A DNA stretch of 33,049 nt. Source: JAQGMO01 sp050954505. GTDB lineage: Bacteria; Pseudomonadota; Gammaproteobacteria; Burkholderiales; Burkholderiaceae_D. Shown in pieces: positions 1 through 9,568 of the stretch. The stretch is from NCBI GenBank assembly GCA_050954505.1, contig JBPBPY010000018.1, positions 1 to 33,049 on the forward strand, given 5' to 3'. The first letter of the stretch is position 1; every line of letters begins with the position of its first letter. The position numbers and the translations under genes were made by a program. The notes beneath the pieces are model-generated. The model saw only the letters and a list, made by a program, of their open reading frames with translations. It had not been told where the DNA came from and made no database searches.

Positions 1-3000
1 CCGTCGAAGCGGGTATCATCGCTTTGTATCGGGTGGTGCGGACCAGGTTGCCCAGCCCATCATATTGATTGCCGCTGACGTAGCCCATGCCATCAACGCT
101 GTAGACCAGACGGCCATCGGCATCATGGGCGTAGCGCTCGACGCGATCCAGGGTCGCGTTTGCCGAAATCGTCGTGCGGAATTGTGCCAGGGTCGAGCTG
201 GGCGTCAAACTGGAGGCAGCGGCCGCAGCCGCATAACGGATGCGGCGAATGACATTGCTGTTGCCATCGTATTGTGTTTCGACGACATAATTTCCAGCAT
301 CGATGGCAATGACTTGCCGATCCGCCGCATCAAATGCATAACGCTCAATACGGTTCTGGTTCGACCAACCTACCCCTGCGATAACTTGCGCAACAGAATA
401 AAACGTCGAATTCGATGGCGCTGCAATCTGGACGGCAAACGATGTTTTTTGCACGAGATTGCCATGTTTATCGTAAGCGTATTGAATGACAGCACCAACG
501 GCATCAACGTCAACGATGCGGCGGTTTGCCTTGTCGAACAAGGTCAGCGAGGTTTGATCAGTGCTGTCGGAGGCCGTCACCGTATTCGGCAGCGCTGTTG
601 CAGCAATCAGATTGGCATAGTCGATCTGCTTGATACGATTGCCGTTTTTGTCATAAAAATACTGACTGACCGCACCGATTCCATTGCGGCTCCAGGTCAG
701 ACGATTTGCGTTGTCGTACTGGTACACCGATACGCTGTCGCGCGATGCATCGGCTACGACGGCAACGGCGGCGGCAATTGCCGGCACACTCGCTTCTGTT
801 GCCGAAGCAATCACATTCGCATAGGCGGTTTTGCGAATGATGTTGCCGCTGCCGTCATACGCATACGCGGTGACAGCGCCGATTCCATCCAATACATACA
901 GCGCGCGGTTCAGCTGATCGTAGACAGTCTGAGTACGCCGATCATGTGCGGCATCCGCCGTGACTGTCGGAATGGAGCCGACCGTCCAATTGGCCAGATC
1001 GAATGGCGTGGCGTATTGGATTTGCGAGAGGACATTGCCGTTCGCATCATGGGTCCAGCGCACAACGGAACCAGTCCCGCCAAGCGTTGCAACAAGGCGG
1101 CCATCCTGATCGTAGATGCGGTGTTCCACCATGTCACTCGATGGCATCGAGACGACCAAGGACTGAATCTGTGCAGCGGAATACGAGGTACCAAGGGAGG
1201 TGCTGACGATCGGCACGCTGTAGGCAATCGTCTTGATGATCTGTCCCTTGGCGTCGTAGACGTTTTGCTGCACATTGCCGAGCGGGTCGACCGTCAACAC
1301 CAGCCGGTTGTCGGCATCGTAGGCAAAGCGGGTAGTGTTGCCAAGTGGATCGGTCTTGCGGACAAGGTTATTGTTACCGTCATAACCATAAGCCGTGGTC
1401 AGGTTCAAGCCGGTTGGATCGACATGCTGCGCCGTGCGCCGACCCAGCGCATCGTAGACATAACGAGTAACCGTACCTGACGGTGCTGTCATCTCGAGCG
1501 TATTGCCATTGGCATCATGGGTAAAGCGGGTGATCAGATTCAAGCCACCTGCATCGACCGTCTGCGTCAGCAACTGGCCTTGCTTGTCATAGCTGTAGGT
1601 GGTGACCACACCTTGCGCATCGGTGACCTGTGACTGGCGCCCCCAGCTGTCGTAGCCATACGTCGTCGTCAGTTGCAGACCTGCTGCATCGACAGTACTG
1701 GTCAACAACTTATTTACGGCACTGTAAGTGAATGTCGTGATCACACCGTTTGCGTCAGTCGTTTGAATCAGACGGTTTGCACGATCATAGTCATTGCTCT
1801 GGACGGTCAGCGGCGTTGTTGTGGAAATCAGCATGCCGTCCTGGTCATAACGGTAGGTCGTCAGATTGCCGTTGCCATCGGTAATCGACTGCGTTTGACC
1901 GTTGCGATTCACAACGGTGGTCACCGTGACGCCTTCCGGCGTCGTCATGCTGGTACTGCGCGCACTCAGGCTGTAGCGATAGGTGCTGGTCTTGCCCAAA
2001 GCATCTGTGCTGGTCAGCGTACGGCTAAATGCATCATAGGTCGTCGAAGCCGACGCATTGAGCGCATCGGTCAGCGTGATCACCCGGCCCAAGCGGTCGT
2101 AGGACGATTTCGTGATGCCACCACGGGCGTCCGTGACTTGGGTGATGCGTCCAAACGCGTCACGCTGGAACGACTGTACAAGCGGTGCGGACCCGGTGGC
2201 ATCTTGCGTCGTTGCCGTCAGCAAGCCACGCCGATCGACATTGTGGATGGTGGAGACGGCATTGCGTACCAGCTCGGCAGTCTCACCGAAAGCGTTGTAA
2301 GACGTTGTGGTCGTGAAACCAAGTGCGTCCGTGGTACTTGTCACCGCATCCCTGGTATCGTAGGTATAAGTCGTTTTTGCATCATTCAAGTCATTTGCGG
2401 CATTGTAGGCAGCACTCAAGGCATTGCTGTTGATCATGCCACCGGCTTGCGTGCCGGTGAGCGCGCTCATGTTGGCGAGTTTTTTTTGCCTGACAACTGT
2501 TGTCAGCTGGTTCAGTGCGTTGTAGGTGTACCTCGTGACTTCACCAATCGGGCTGAACGTCAATACCAGATGATTGTTTTCGTCATAGAAAAACAGTGTC
2601 TGGTAGCCGTACTGATCCGTGGTCGACATGCGCCGGCCCGCCGCGTCGTGGACATGCGTGATGCCGTATTGCGTCCAGATGGCATCGACCTGTGCCTGGG
2701 TCTGGCTGCCGGTAATCATTGCACTGCCAACACCCGTCAGTTCGCCTGTCAACCGGCCCAGCAGATCGAAGCGCGCCATGATCGTGCGCACATCGGAAGT
2801 GCCCACAGCATTGATGGTCTTGACCAGATTTCCAGCGTTATCGTAAAAATAATGCTTGACCGTTCCCTGCGCATCGGTTTGCTGTGTCAATCGATTCAAG
2901 GTATCCCAGGTGCTGGTCACGCTTTGATCCTGGGCAGTGGACGCAGGCCGAACGCTCGCCAGCGTGCTTGTGGCCGTCAGCGCCACGCTGACTTTGCTGG

Positions 3001-5659
3001 CATACCTCACCGTTTGAGAGACATTGCCATTTGCATCGTAGACATACTCGGTAAGATACCGCTCGCCATCGATGGCGCCTGCGACCTGTCCCTTTGCATT
3101 GAGAATCAGGTTTGTACTGATGTCGCTGGCCGTGGCAAATGGACGCAATTGGTCCAGGGTGCCCGTGGCGCGCAAGGACACATCGGTGGGCGTCGAATAG
3201 CTAGTGGTAGCAACTTTCAAACCGGCACTGTCATACATGACTTCGGTCAGGAAGCCTTCAGCATCCAGCGTCCCACGCAGCAAGTGATCGGCGTCGTAAA
3301 AATGTCGCGTGATGCGGTCTGCTGTTGCGGAAATGGTTGCCGTTGTACTTGCTAGCAACGGTCTCGAGTCGAAGCTGGCGGGATTCAACAGCGTCGCAAA
3401 CTGCGTGGTCTGTACGACGCGGGACGCGCCATCATAGCTGGTTTCGGTCAGCGCACCGAGTCCATCGAGTGTTTTTACTAGACGGCCTGCGGTGTCGTAG
3501 GCATGCCAGGTTTTCTCGTCGGTGGCTTGCGCCAACGGTCGAATGGCATCGATGGTTGCGGAATTCGGATTGCCATGCAAGTCGAGCAGAATTTGCCGCG
3601 GAACGGCAAGCGAATACCGTATCGATTTGATCAACTGGTCATTCTTGTTGTAGACATATTCGGTCAGACGACCGCTGCCATCGATATCAGCAACCTTTCG
3701 GCCATCGGCATCGTACATCATGCCTGCCTTGATACCTGTCGCGTCCGTGATCATCGTCATGCGGCCATCGGCATCATAGCTATAGCCGGTGGTCGCCAAT
3801 ATTTCAGCGGAAACATTGCTTTGCACTACGCTGACCACCCTGCCAGATGCGTCATGAACATTGGTGGTCGTCAAGCCACTTGCCAAGGTCACCGTTACAG
3901 TGTGACTTGAATCGTTGTAATGTGTCAGGGTGACATTGCCCAATGAGTCGGTCGAAGACAGAACGCGTCCCAAGCCATCGTAGGTGTAGACAGTGCTTCC
4001 TGCTGTGGCGGACACGGTTTGCAACAGCAGGCCTGCACGGTCGTGGACGTACTGGATAACTGACTGCTTGCCGTCGTTGACACCATTGCCGCTACTGTCG
4101 ACGTTGGCCCAAGCAGTCTGCGTTTGAAGCTGACCGCGCGCATCGTAAGCCATTGACGTGCGGATCGTGGCAGACTGATCACGTGCGCTGGCCCAGGCCG
4201 ACATTGTCGATTCGGAGGGAACCTGGCTGTTCGCAAGGTTGGACAGATCGTAAGCAGCGCCGGTGTACTGCACGCTGGCGGTACGATTTCCGTAGGCGTC
4301 ATAGCTGAATTGGGTGACCCGTCCCTCTGCGCTGATCAAAAAACGAAGCTGATTTTTTCCACTTGCGTCGTAGACATGGCGTGTGGTGACCGGCACGCTT
4401 GGCAATGCAGTGCCGGAACCGTCCGGGTCCGGCACCAGGCAGGTGGTCTCGGTTACCAGCTGATTCTGGCTGTCATAGCGACGGGTAACCGTATTTCCCG
4501 CGCCATCACGTTGCAGAATCTGATTGCCGTTTGCGTCATATTGCATGGTAACGGCATTGTTTTCGCCATCGATTACTTGCAGTAAATCACCTGTCGAACT
4601 GTAGGTGTAAAAGATGCTTGCGCTTACGCCATTGATGGCCGGGGGAGTCAACTGCAGCAGTTGGCCATTGCTGTCATAGGTATATATCGTGGCAAGACCC
4701 ATCGGATCGGTCACGGTCGTACGGCGATTCGCCAGGTCGTAGTCATACCTTGTAACCCTGTTCAACCCGTCTTTGACGGTCGCAATACGAAAGGCGCCGC
4801 CAACCTGTACATACGTAAACGCCAAGCTGCTTCCATCGGACTGCGTGATGCTGGCAATGCGCGTACTGGAGCCATCATGCGTATAGGCCGTTTGATAGAC
4901 TTTCCCGTCGGCGACCGAATCGTCATCCGGGCTCAGATCAACGCTGACACCGGTGAGACGGTGCAAAGCATCGTAGGAATATCGGACTCGTGTGGAAGTT
5001 GAACCGTTTGCCGCAAGCGTCTGGATGCGGGAAAGGTCACCTGATGCGTAGGTGTATAAAACACTTTCACCAGATTGGTTGACGGTTTTGGTCAGCTTCC
5101 CGGATGCATCGTAGGTATAGGTGATTCGATTCCCACTTGCATCCGCTGTTGCAAGCAAGTTGCCATTGCCAGTGGATTGGTATTCTTCCTGACTGCCGGT
5201 ATCGCCGTCGATCCATACCAGCTTTTGTGCTGCGCTCTGATATTGAATGCTGTCATAAGCTCCTGCACCAAGCGTGCTGACGTAAAGATTGCGGCTGGCA
5301 TCGAAGGCGTATGTCGACTGGGAGCCGTCGCGGGCTGTACGCACAACTGTGCTGCCTGCCGTTCCAAGGGTTCCACTGAAGCGCACCTGCCCGGCGTAGA
5401 TGCCGCTGGACCAATTGTCGCCATCATCGTCGGTCATCAGGCCTTGGCTGTTGTATGTTCGCAGCACATCAAAGTCCGCACCCTGGCTGGCAAGGAAATG
5501 GTCGGCATCCTGCAGCACAAGATTGCCATTGGCAATATTGACGAACGCTTTTTCCCCGTTCGCACCCGATGTCGCTGTGCCAAACGCACCGCGTTGACCG
5601 AGTGTGGAAAAAGAAGTCAGGTCCAGGCCCAGGCTATTGCCGCTGACAATTGCAACCAT
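1..5659 (-). CDS. Giant YD-repeat (RHS-type) protein, C-terminus off the left edge
   Basis: One minus-strand frame stays open from an ATG at 5659 to the window edge (about 1,886 codons, no stop). The translation is filled with YD-repeat units of the form YxYDxxGRLxxxxDPxG, for example FAYDADNRLVLTVDPLG near 1270-1320 and QYDGLGNLVRTTRYK near 20-65. The N-terminus (MVAIVSGNSLGLDLTSF) has no classical signal peptide and leads into a domain with NGNLVLQ and LRTYNSQG, which resembles the entry segment of large YD-repeat shell proteins. In this family the repeats build a cocoon-like beta shell and the variable C-terminus often carries a toxin; that end is not visible here, so a toxin role is only inference. 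An AGGGA Shine-Dalgarno-like sequence lies 7 bases before the ATG. The long plus-strand frames across this stretch are antisense shadows that stay in register with it, arguing against frameshifts. Confidence 0.9.
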   Translation of the reverse strand, partial: MVAIVSGNSLGLDLTSFSTLGQRGAFGTATSGANGEKAFVNIANGNLVLQDADHFLASQGADFDVLRTYNSQGLMTDDDGDNWSSGIYAGQVRFSGTLGTAGSTVVRTARDGSQSTYAFDASRNLYVSTLGAGAYDSIQYQSAAQKLVWIDGDTGSQEEYQSTGNGNLLATADASGNRITYTYDASGKLTKTVNQSGESVLYTYASGDLSRIQTLAANGSTSTRVRYSYDALHRLTGVSVDLSPDDDSVADGKVYQTAYTHDGSSTRIASITQSDGSSLAFTYVQVGGAFRIATVKDGLNRVTRYDYDLANRRTTVTDPMGLATIYTYDSNGQLLQLTPPAINGVSASIFYTYSSTGDLLQVIDGENNAVTMQYDANGNQILQRDGAGNTVTRRYDSQNQLVTETTCLVPDPDGSGTALPSVPVTTRHVYDASGKNQLRFLISAEGRVTQFSYDAYGNRTASVQYTGAAYDLSNLANSQVPSESTMSAWASARDQSATIRTSMAYDARGQLQTQTAWANVDSSGNGVNDGKQSVIQYVHDRAGLLLQTVSATAGSTVYTYDGLGRVLSSTDSLGNVTLTHYNDSSHTVTVTLASGLTTTNVHDASGRVVSVVQSNVSAEILATTGYSYDADGRMTMITDATGIKAGMMYDADGRKVADIDGSGRLTEYVYNKNDQLIKSIRYSLAVPRQILLDLHGNPNSATIDAIRPLAQATDEKTWHAYDTAGRLVKTLDGLGALTETSYDGASRVVQTTQFATLLNPASFDSRPLLASTTATISATADRITRHFYDADHLLRGTLDAEGFLTEVMYDSAGLKVATTSYSTPTDVSLRATGTLDQLRPFATASDISTNLILNAKGQVAGAIDGERYLTEYVYDANGNVSQTVRYASKVSVALTATSTLASVRPASTAQDQSVTSTWDTLNRLTQQTDAQGTVKHYFYDNAGNLVKTINAVGTSDVRTIMARFDLLGRLTGELTGVGSAMITGSQTQAQVDAIWTQYGITHVHDAAGRRMSTTDQYGYQTLFFYDENNHLVLTFSPIGEVTRYTYNALNQLTTVVRQKKLANMSALTGTQAGGMINSNALSAAYNAANDLNDAKTTYTYDTRDAVTSTTDALGFTTTTSYNAFGETAELVRNAVSTIHNVDRRGLLTATTQDATGSAPLVQSFQRDAFGRITQVTDARGGITKSSYDRLGRVITLTDALNASASTTYDAFSRTLTSTDALGKTSTYRYSLSARSTSMTTPEGVTVTTVVNRNGQTQSITDGNGNLTTYRYDQDGMLISTTTPLTVQSNDYDRANRLIQTTDANGVITTFTYSAVNKLLTSTVDAAGLQLTTTYGYDSWGRQSQVTDAQGVVTTYSYDKQGQLLTQTVDAGGLNLITRFTHDANGNTLEMTAPSGTVTRYVYDALGRRTAQHVDPTGLNLTTAYGYDGNNNLVRKTDPLGNTTRFAYDADNRLVLTVDPLGNVQQNVYDAKGQIIKTIAYSVPIVSTSLGTSYSAAQIQSLVVSMPSSDMVEHRIYDQDGRLVATLGGTGSVVRWTHDANGNVLSQIQYATPFDLANWTVGSIPTVTADAAHDRRTQTVYDQLNRALYVLDGIGAVTAYAYDGSGNIIRKTAYANVIASATEASVPAIAAAVAVVADASRDSVSVYQYDNANRLTWSRNGIGAVSQYFYDKNGNRIKQIDYANLIAATALPNTVTASDSTDQTSLTLFDKANRRIVDVDAVGAVIQYAYDKHGNLVQKTSFAVQIAAPSNSTFYSVAQVIAGVGWSNQNRIERYAFDAADRQVIAIDAGNYVVETQYDGNSNVIRRIRYAAAAAASSLTPSSTLAQFRTTISANATLDRVERYAHDADGRLVYSVDGMGYVSGNQYDGLGNLVRTTRYKAMIPAST

Positions 5660-5936
5660 CGTTTTTATCCCTGAAGTGTTTGATTCCAGTTGTTGATTCC
5701 ATTTGTTGATCCTTTAGCTGGAATCGATAGGCGTCGTAATCATGTTTTTTGGAAACCTCACCAATGCATTGGCTACCAATCAATCTATCCCCGAATTTTT
5801 TGATTTGTTTAGGGTTTTTTCAGGAACAAGGCAAAAAAAATTCAGCGTGGCGCCGTGAATGGTTTTTCCAAAAAAGGACTAAACAAATCGGAAATAGCGC
5901 GGATATATTGTTAGAGACAACAGTGATTCTGCCGCC
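5660..5936. other. Intergenic region between divergent RHS and RiPP-like genes
   Basis: AT-richer spacer that must hold the divergent promoters of the YD-repeat gene (minus) and the ATP-grasp gene (plus). It contains a short direct repeat, TTGATTCCA, twice around 5681-5702, and a TATATT hexamer near 5905 that could be a -10 element for the plus strand, without a clear -35 partner. No hrp box was found here. Confidence 0.4.
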
Positions 5937-5957
5937 ATGAAGAATCGACAAGGTGCC

Positions 5958-7205
5958 ATGCGATCTGCAGGCAAGGCGATGGAGATGGCGGAAAAAGAGT
6001 TCCCAGTTACTCACCATTGCCAGGTATTCACCATTGCCAGGTACTTGGCATTGCCAGGCAATGGCAGTTGCAGTCCACCACCGATAACGATCCCATGTCC
6101 TCCTATGTCCTATATCAATGCTGTCTTCAACCACGTTCGCCAGGTGAAGTACTGGGCCGATGAACACAACGGTCAAGCCAATTTGAATGTGCAGACCTTC
6201 GAACTGGAAATCAAAGCGCGTCATCGTTATTTCACCCTGTACCCGCAGTTCCTGGCCGAGATCAATGGGCAACGTGCCCACACGACTCTCGTCACTGATT
6301 CAGTGATCAGTTTTAACGGGTGGCTGCCGTATCGTCCAATCAGCTGGCCGCTCTCCAGCGATAAATTGGCCTTCAAGAAAAGAATGCATGCGATGGGTTT
6401 GAAAACGCCGGCGATGTGGCATCGCGTCGAAGAAGCAACCACTGATTTCATCGTCAAGCAGCCTTCCGGGTCATTCGGCAAAGAACTCGCCGGCCCGTTT
6501 CGCCGTGGCGAGCGGCCATCGGCAGAAAGGCTGATTACATCGGTCAAGGCCGGCGGCACCGGGACCGCATTCGTCGAGCAGTTTGTTCAAGGAACCAATG
6601 TCAAAACCTGGTTCTGGGGTGAACACGCTGTCTTCATGGAAATGGATGCCTATCCTTTCGTGGAAGGCGATGGTTCCAGGACCATCTCGTCGCTTTTGAA
6701 CGAGCGGCTGCAACGCATGGGAATGGCTGCCAACGAATTTCAAGAACGCGCTTATGTTGAACAGGCGCTGGCGTTTCAATCGCTTACGCTGGACAGCATC
6801 CTGCCTGTGGCGGCGAACGCATGGCTGGATTACCGTTACGGGCGCCGGTTCGCGACGGAAAATTTCCGCAAGAATCCCGACGCCTTGCCATCCCTTGCGC
6901 CAGCACTGCGTTCCCAGATAACGCATGCCGGCAAAGCACTTTTTCAGGAACTGATGCAGGAGATGAATGCGCCGGTGCTCTATTCCCTTGACGGCGTGCT
7001 TGATGATCAAGGCCGGATCTGGTGGCTGGAAATGAACTCGAATCCGATTTTTCCACCGGCTGGATACCGTGCCATGCTGTCGAGCTTGTTCGGTACACCC
7101 ATCGCGCCAAGGACCACGCCGCCTGTTGCGGCCAGCGTGGGTGTCACGCAATCCTTGCTACCGCCCGGATCGACGCAGGCATTGGAAAAGGTTGTGGAAT
7201 CATGA
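5958..7205 (+). CDS. ATP-grasp enzyme, probable RiPP-cluster ligase
   Basis: ATP-grasp enzymes join a carboxylate to an amine or similar nucleophile through an acyl-phosphate made from ATP. Here FIVKQPSGSFGKEL fits the nucleotide-binding lysine and glycine-rich loop, and WWLEMNSNPIFPP fits the C-terminal Mg-binding ExN motif. The segment PLSSDKLAFKKRMHAMGL is typical of the pre-ATP-grasp hinge. The stop codon overlaps the next ATG (ATGA at 7202-7205), so it is translationally coupled to the YcaO fusion gene, which implies it acts on the same peptide. The start is uncertain. The frame is open from ATG 5937; ATG 5958 has an AAGG four bases upstream and is used here. ATG 6105 (after which the conserved-looking part begins) has no Shine-Dalgarno. 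The first 49 codons from 5958 cover a short repeat and encode a Cys/Pro-rich stretch unlike the rest. The substrate cannot be read from sequence. Confidence 0.75.
   Translation: MRSAGKAMEMAEKEFPVTHHCQVFTIARYLALPGNGSCSPPPITIPCPPMSYINAVFNHVRQVKYWADEHNGQANLNVQTFELEIKARHRYFTLYPQFLAEINGQRAHTTLVTDSVISFNGWLPYRPISWPLSSDKLAFKKRMHAMGLKTPAMWHRVEEATTDFIVKQPSGSFGKELAGPFRRGERPSAERLITSVKAGGTGTAFVEQFVQGTNVKTWFWGEHAVFMEMDAYPFVEGDGSRTISSLLNERLQRMGMAANEFQERAYVEQALAFQSLTLDSILPVAANAWLDYRYGRRFATENFRKNPDALPSLAPALRSQITHAGKALFQELMQEMNAPVLYSLDGVLDDQGRIWWLEMNSNPIFPPAGYRAMLSSLFGTPIAPRTTPPVAASVGVTQSLLPPGSTQALEKVVES
6011..6063. repeat. 17-bp tandem duplication plus adjoining palindrome
   Basis: TCACCATTGCCAGGTAT (6011-6027) is followed directly by TCACCATTGCCAGGTAC (6028-6044), 16 of 17 bases identical. 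The core CATTGCCAGG occurs a third time at 6049, where CATTGCC-A-GGCAATG forms a near-perfect palindrome (6049-6063). The repeat lies inside the uncertain 5' part of the ATP-grasp frame. Its unit is not a multiple of three, so a copy-number change would shift any frame started upstream. Confidence 0.8.
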
Positions 7206-9547
7206 AACGATTGACAAATTCAAACATGATGGCGGCTCAGGGAAAGCTGCCCAGGCGCCGGAATCGCACCACCTTGAATGCCAGCATCCCTGAGGCAGTG
7301 CTGGATGCCATCGCCGACCGCAACCGTCTGTGCCCCATGCTCAGGGCAGCCTGTTGCATCGAGCAAATGGACAACGGCAAGGGGCAACTGACCGTTCGCG
7401 GCGACCTGGAACATATCGTCATTCAGGCGCCGGCTTCCTTGTTACGGGAAATTTTTCAGCGTTGTGATGGTTCGCATACGTTCGCGGAAATCCTGGCGAA
7501 CGTCGACAACCCGGTACTGCGCGACGACTTGTCCGACCTGATGCAATGCCTGCTGGACGAGCAAGCCTTGATCGATGCCAGCCTGGCATGTGCAACGGTA
7601 CTTTCCAATGCATTTCAGGCCAGTCCCACAGGATTGGTGGCGCATCGCAGCATCACTGCTCAGATCAGCCGCCGCTTCCTGCGTGGCGCCGAAGTCGCCG
7701 GTGAGGCAAGTCCAGCCGGGCATCACGGACATCGTGCAGGCATGGCCAGGACACCGCTGGGGAAACTGTTCGAGCGGCGGGTTTCCACCTATACCTTTGG
7801 AGAAAACCCACCGTCGGTGTCTGCACTGCATCAGTTACTGTGGTCGCTGGCCGGCGTGGTCCACACAACACATCCGCGGGTACCAGGCGAGTTTCCCCAC
7901 CGGACACTGGCTTCGGCAGGCGCCATGCATTTGCTGGAAGTATATGTTGCGCTTGCCGTCAAGGTTGGCGGCCACGCCCCCGGTGTGTATCGGGTCGACT
8001 ACCCGGATGCAAACGCAGTGAACCTGGTTCGTGTAAGTGAAGAACACGGCCTGATTCCGCGCACCTTCTCCCGGCCGTGGGAGCTGGCATCGGCAACCGG
8101 CGCGATTTTTCTTGCGGCTGATCCGGTCGTTGGTGCGCTTCGCTATCGCAACAGGTCCTTGCAATACTTGTTCATGGAGGCCGGCGCTGCACTTCAGAAC
8201 GGCGGGCTGAGCGCCGACGAACTCGGGCTCGGTTTTGCCACAATTGGCGGTTTTTACGAACATACGGCAGCACGCATGTGCCGATTGGACCGCCAGCTGG
8301 TACTGGCCTCGGCAATCTTCGGCAGCAAACCGGAGCCCGGACAACTGGTAATGGCAAAAACGGTGCCGGAGATTGATTTTGCCTGGCTCAATGGGGCGGC
8401 CTCGACTTATCAACTACCGTTTTTCATGGCACGTGCTCAGATAAAGTCTGTCAATTCCGACCGGCCTTATACCTGGGGTCGAGACCGGGATCCGTGGATG
8501 GCAATGCGCAAGGCCCTGGCTGAGGCAATCGAGCGAGAGGGCTTTCGCCAACCGCGTGCCATCGTTATCGGCCGCATTGAGGAGTTTGCCAATGCAATAC
8601 ATCCCAACCACTTTCTCGAGTACAGCAAGGAGCAATACGGCGTCGGGTTTCCTTATCAGGCTTTCGATCCGGCACATCCCTATGCCTGGACCGAAGGCGT
8701 TGATGTTGTCAACGGACAAGCTGTGCAGATCCTTGCCGAGCTGGTCTTTTCTTCCTCGGGATTGACCAGGGCCGGTTTTACACTCTCCCGGCCTTTCACC
8801 CAGGTGACTTCGTCCGGATGCGCCGCCAGCGTCACGCCGGCCGATGCCACACTGCGGGCCATGCTGGAACTCATCGAGCGGGATGCCTTTTTACGGCATT
8901 GGCTGGAGCAGTCACCTGGACTGGGGGTCCCTTTGCCGCTGCTTTCAGACGAATTATGCCAACGGGTGGGCGTACTGCAAGCAACCGGCTGCAAGGTGAC
9001 CATTCAGCAGCTGTGCTCGCAGTGGGCCCATGTGGCGCTGGTATCGGCCCAGCATGAAGTAATGCATTTCACCACAATCGGCATGGCGGCCAGTACCGAA
9101 CTGGCGTTCGCCATCCACAGCGCTTTGGAAGAATTGGAGGCAAGGGTGTATTCCTGGCTGCACGGACATGCGCCAAGCATCACGTTGCCAGAACAGGTTC
9201 GAACACCGGAACACCATTTCGAATTGTATGGTCTGGCTGAATATTTCCGTCGTGCGGATGCCCTTCTTTTCCCCTTGCAGTGCGAGACTCTGGCCGCTCT
9301 GCCAGAGCGCATTGCGGTGGACACCGGGCAAAAGCTGGCAGCGCGTTTTGCCTCGCAAGGCATTCATCCGCTTGCGGTGGATATCACACCAAGCCTGCAT
9401 CATATCGATCAAGGGCGCACGGCGCTGCATGTTGTCAAGGCCCTCATCCCTGGCCTTCTGCCGATTTATTTTGGCTTTCAACGAGAACCCTTGGGAATGG
9501 TTCCTCGTATCCATCCTGGATCAAAATTCCCGCATCCGTTCCCTTAA
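7202..9547 (+). CDS. Fusion of leader-binding-like domain, SagB-type nitroreductase and YcaO cyclodehydratase
   Basis: A 781-residue protein. Residues about 62-125 form a PqqD/RRE-like winged-helix segment (LLREIFQRCDGSHTFAEIL, then DDLSDLMQCLL) of the kind that binds RiPP leader peptides. Residues about 195-375 match SagB/ThcOx-type FMN nitroreductases, which oxidise azolines to azoles (STYTFGENPPSVSALHQLLW, LQYLFMEAGAALQN). Residues about 415-781 are a YcaO domain, which uses ATP to activate the peptide backbone for cyclodehydration: KALAEAIEREGFRQP, LRAMLELIERDAFLRHW and FAIHSALEELEARVYSW fit its ATP/Mg-binding helices. The last residues, KFPHPFP, give the exact PxPxP terminus of azoline-forming YcaO enzymes. 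ATG 7202 overlaps the preceding stop and removes 60 non-homologous residues of the longer open frame. No separate E1-like partner is visible, so the N-terminal domain may serve for substrate binding. Confidence 0.9.
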   Translation: MKRLTNSNMMAAQGKLPRRRNRTTLNASIPEAVLDAIADRNRLCPMLRAACCIEQMDNGKGQLTVRGDLEHIVIQAPASLLREIFQRCDGSHTFAEILANVDNPVLRDDLSDLMQCLLDEQALIDASLACATVLSNAFQASPTGLVAHRSITAQISRRFLRGAEVAGEASPAGHHGHRAGMARTPLGKLFERRVSTYTFGENPPSVSALHQLLWSLAGVVHTTHPRVPGEFPHRTLASAGAMHLLEVYVALAVKVGGHAPGVYRVDYPDANAVNLVRVSEEHGLIPRTFSRPWELASATGAIFLAADPVVGALRYRNRSLQYLFMEAGAALQNGGLSADELGLGFATIGGFYEHTAARMCRLDRQLVLASAIFGSKPEPGQLVMAKTVPEIDFAWLNGAASTYQLPFFMARAQIKSVNSDRPYTWGRDRDPWMAMRKALAEAIEREGFRQPRAIVIGRIEEFANAIHPNHFLEYSKEQYGVGFPYQAFDPAHPYAWTEGVDVVNGQAVQILAELVFSSSGLTRAGFTLSRPFTQVTSSGCAASVTPADATLRAMLELIERDAFLRHWLEQSPGLGVPLPLLSDELCQRVGVLQATGCKVTIQQLCSQWAHVALVSAQHEVMHFTTIGMAASTELAFAIHSALEELEARVYSWLHGHAPSITLPEQVRTPEHHFELYGLAEYFRRADALLFPLQCETLAALPERIAVDTGQKLAARFASQGIHPLAVDITPSLHHIDQGRTALHVVKALIPGLLPIYFGFQREPLGMVPRIHPGSKFPHPFP

Positions 9548-9568
9548 CCGAGAAAAGCGAGGCAACTC

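Noticed and set aside
65..5674. Series of long plus-strand open frames
   Set aside because: All lie in the same register antisense to the YD-repeat gene and have low-complexity, non-homologous translations; the minus-strand frame gives clear YD repeats.
7022..7201. 60-residue N-terminal extension of the YcaO fusion
   Set aside because: It overlaps the end of the ATP-grasp gene in another frame and has no domain similarity; ATG 7202 overlaps the upstream stop.
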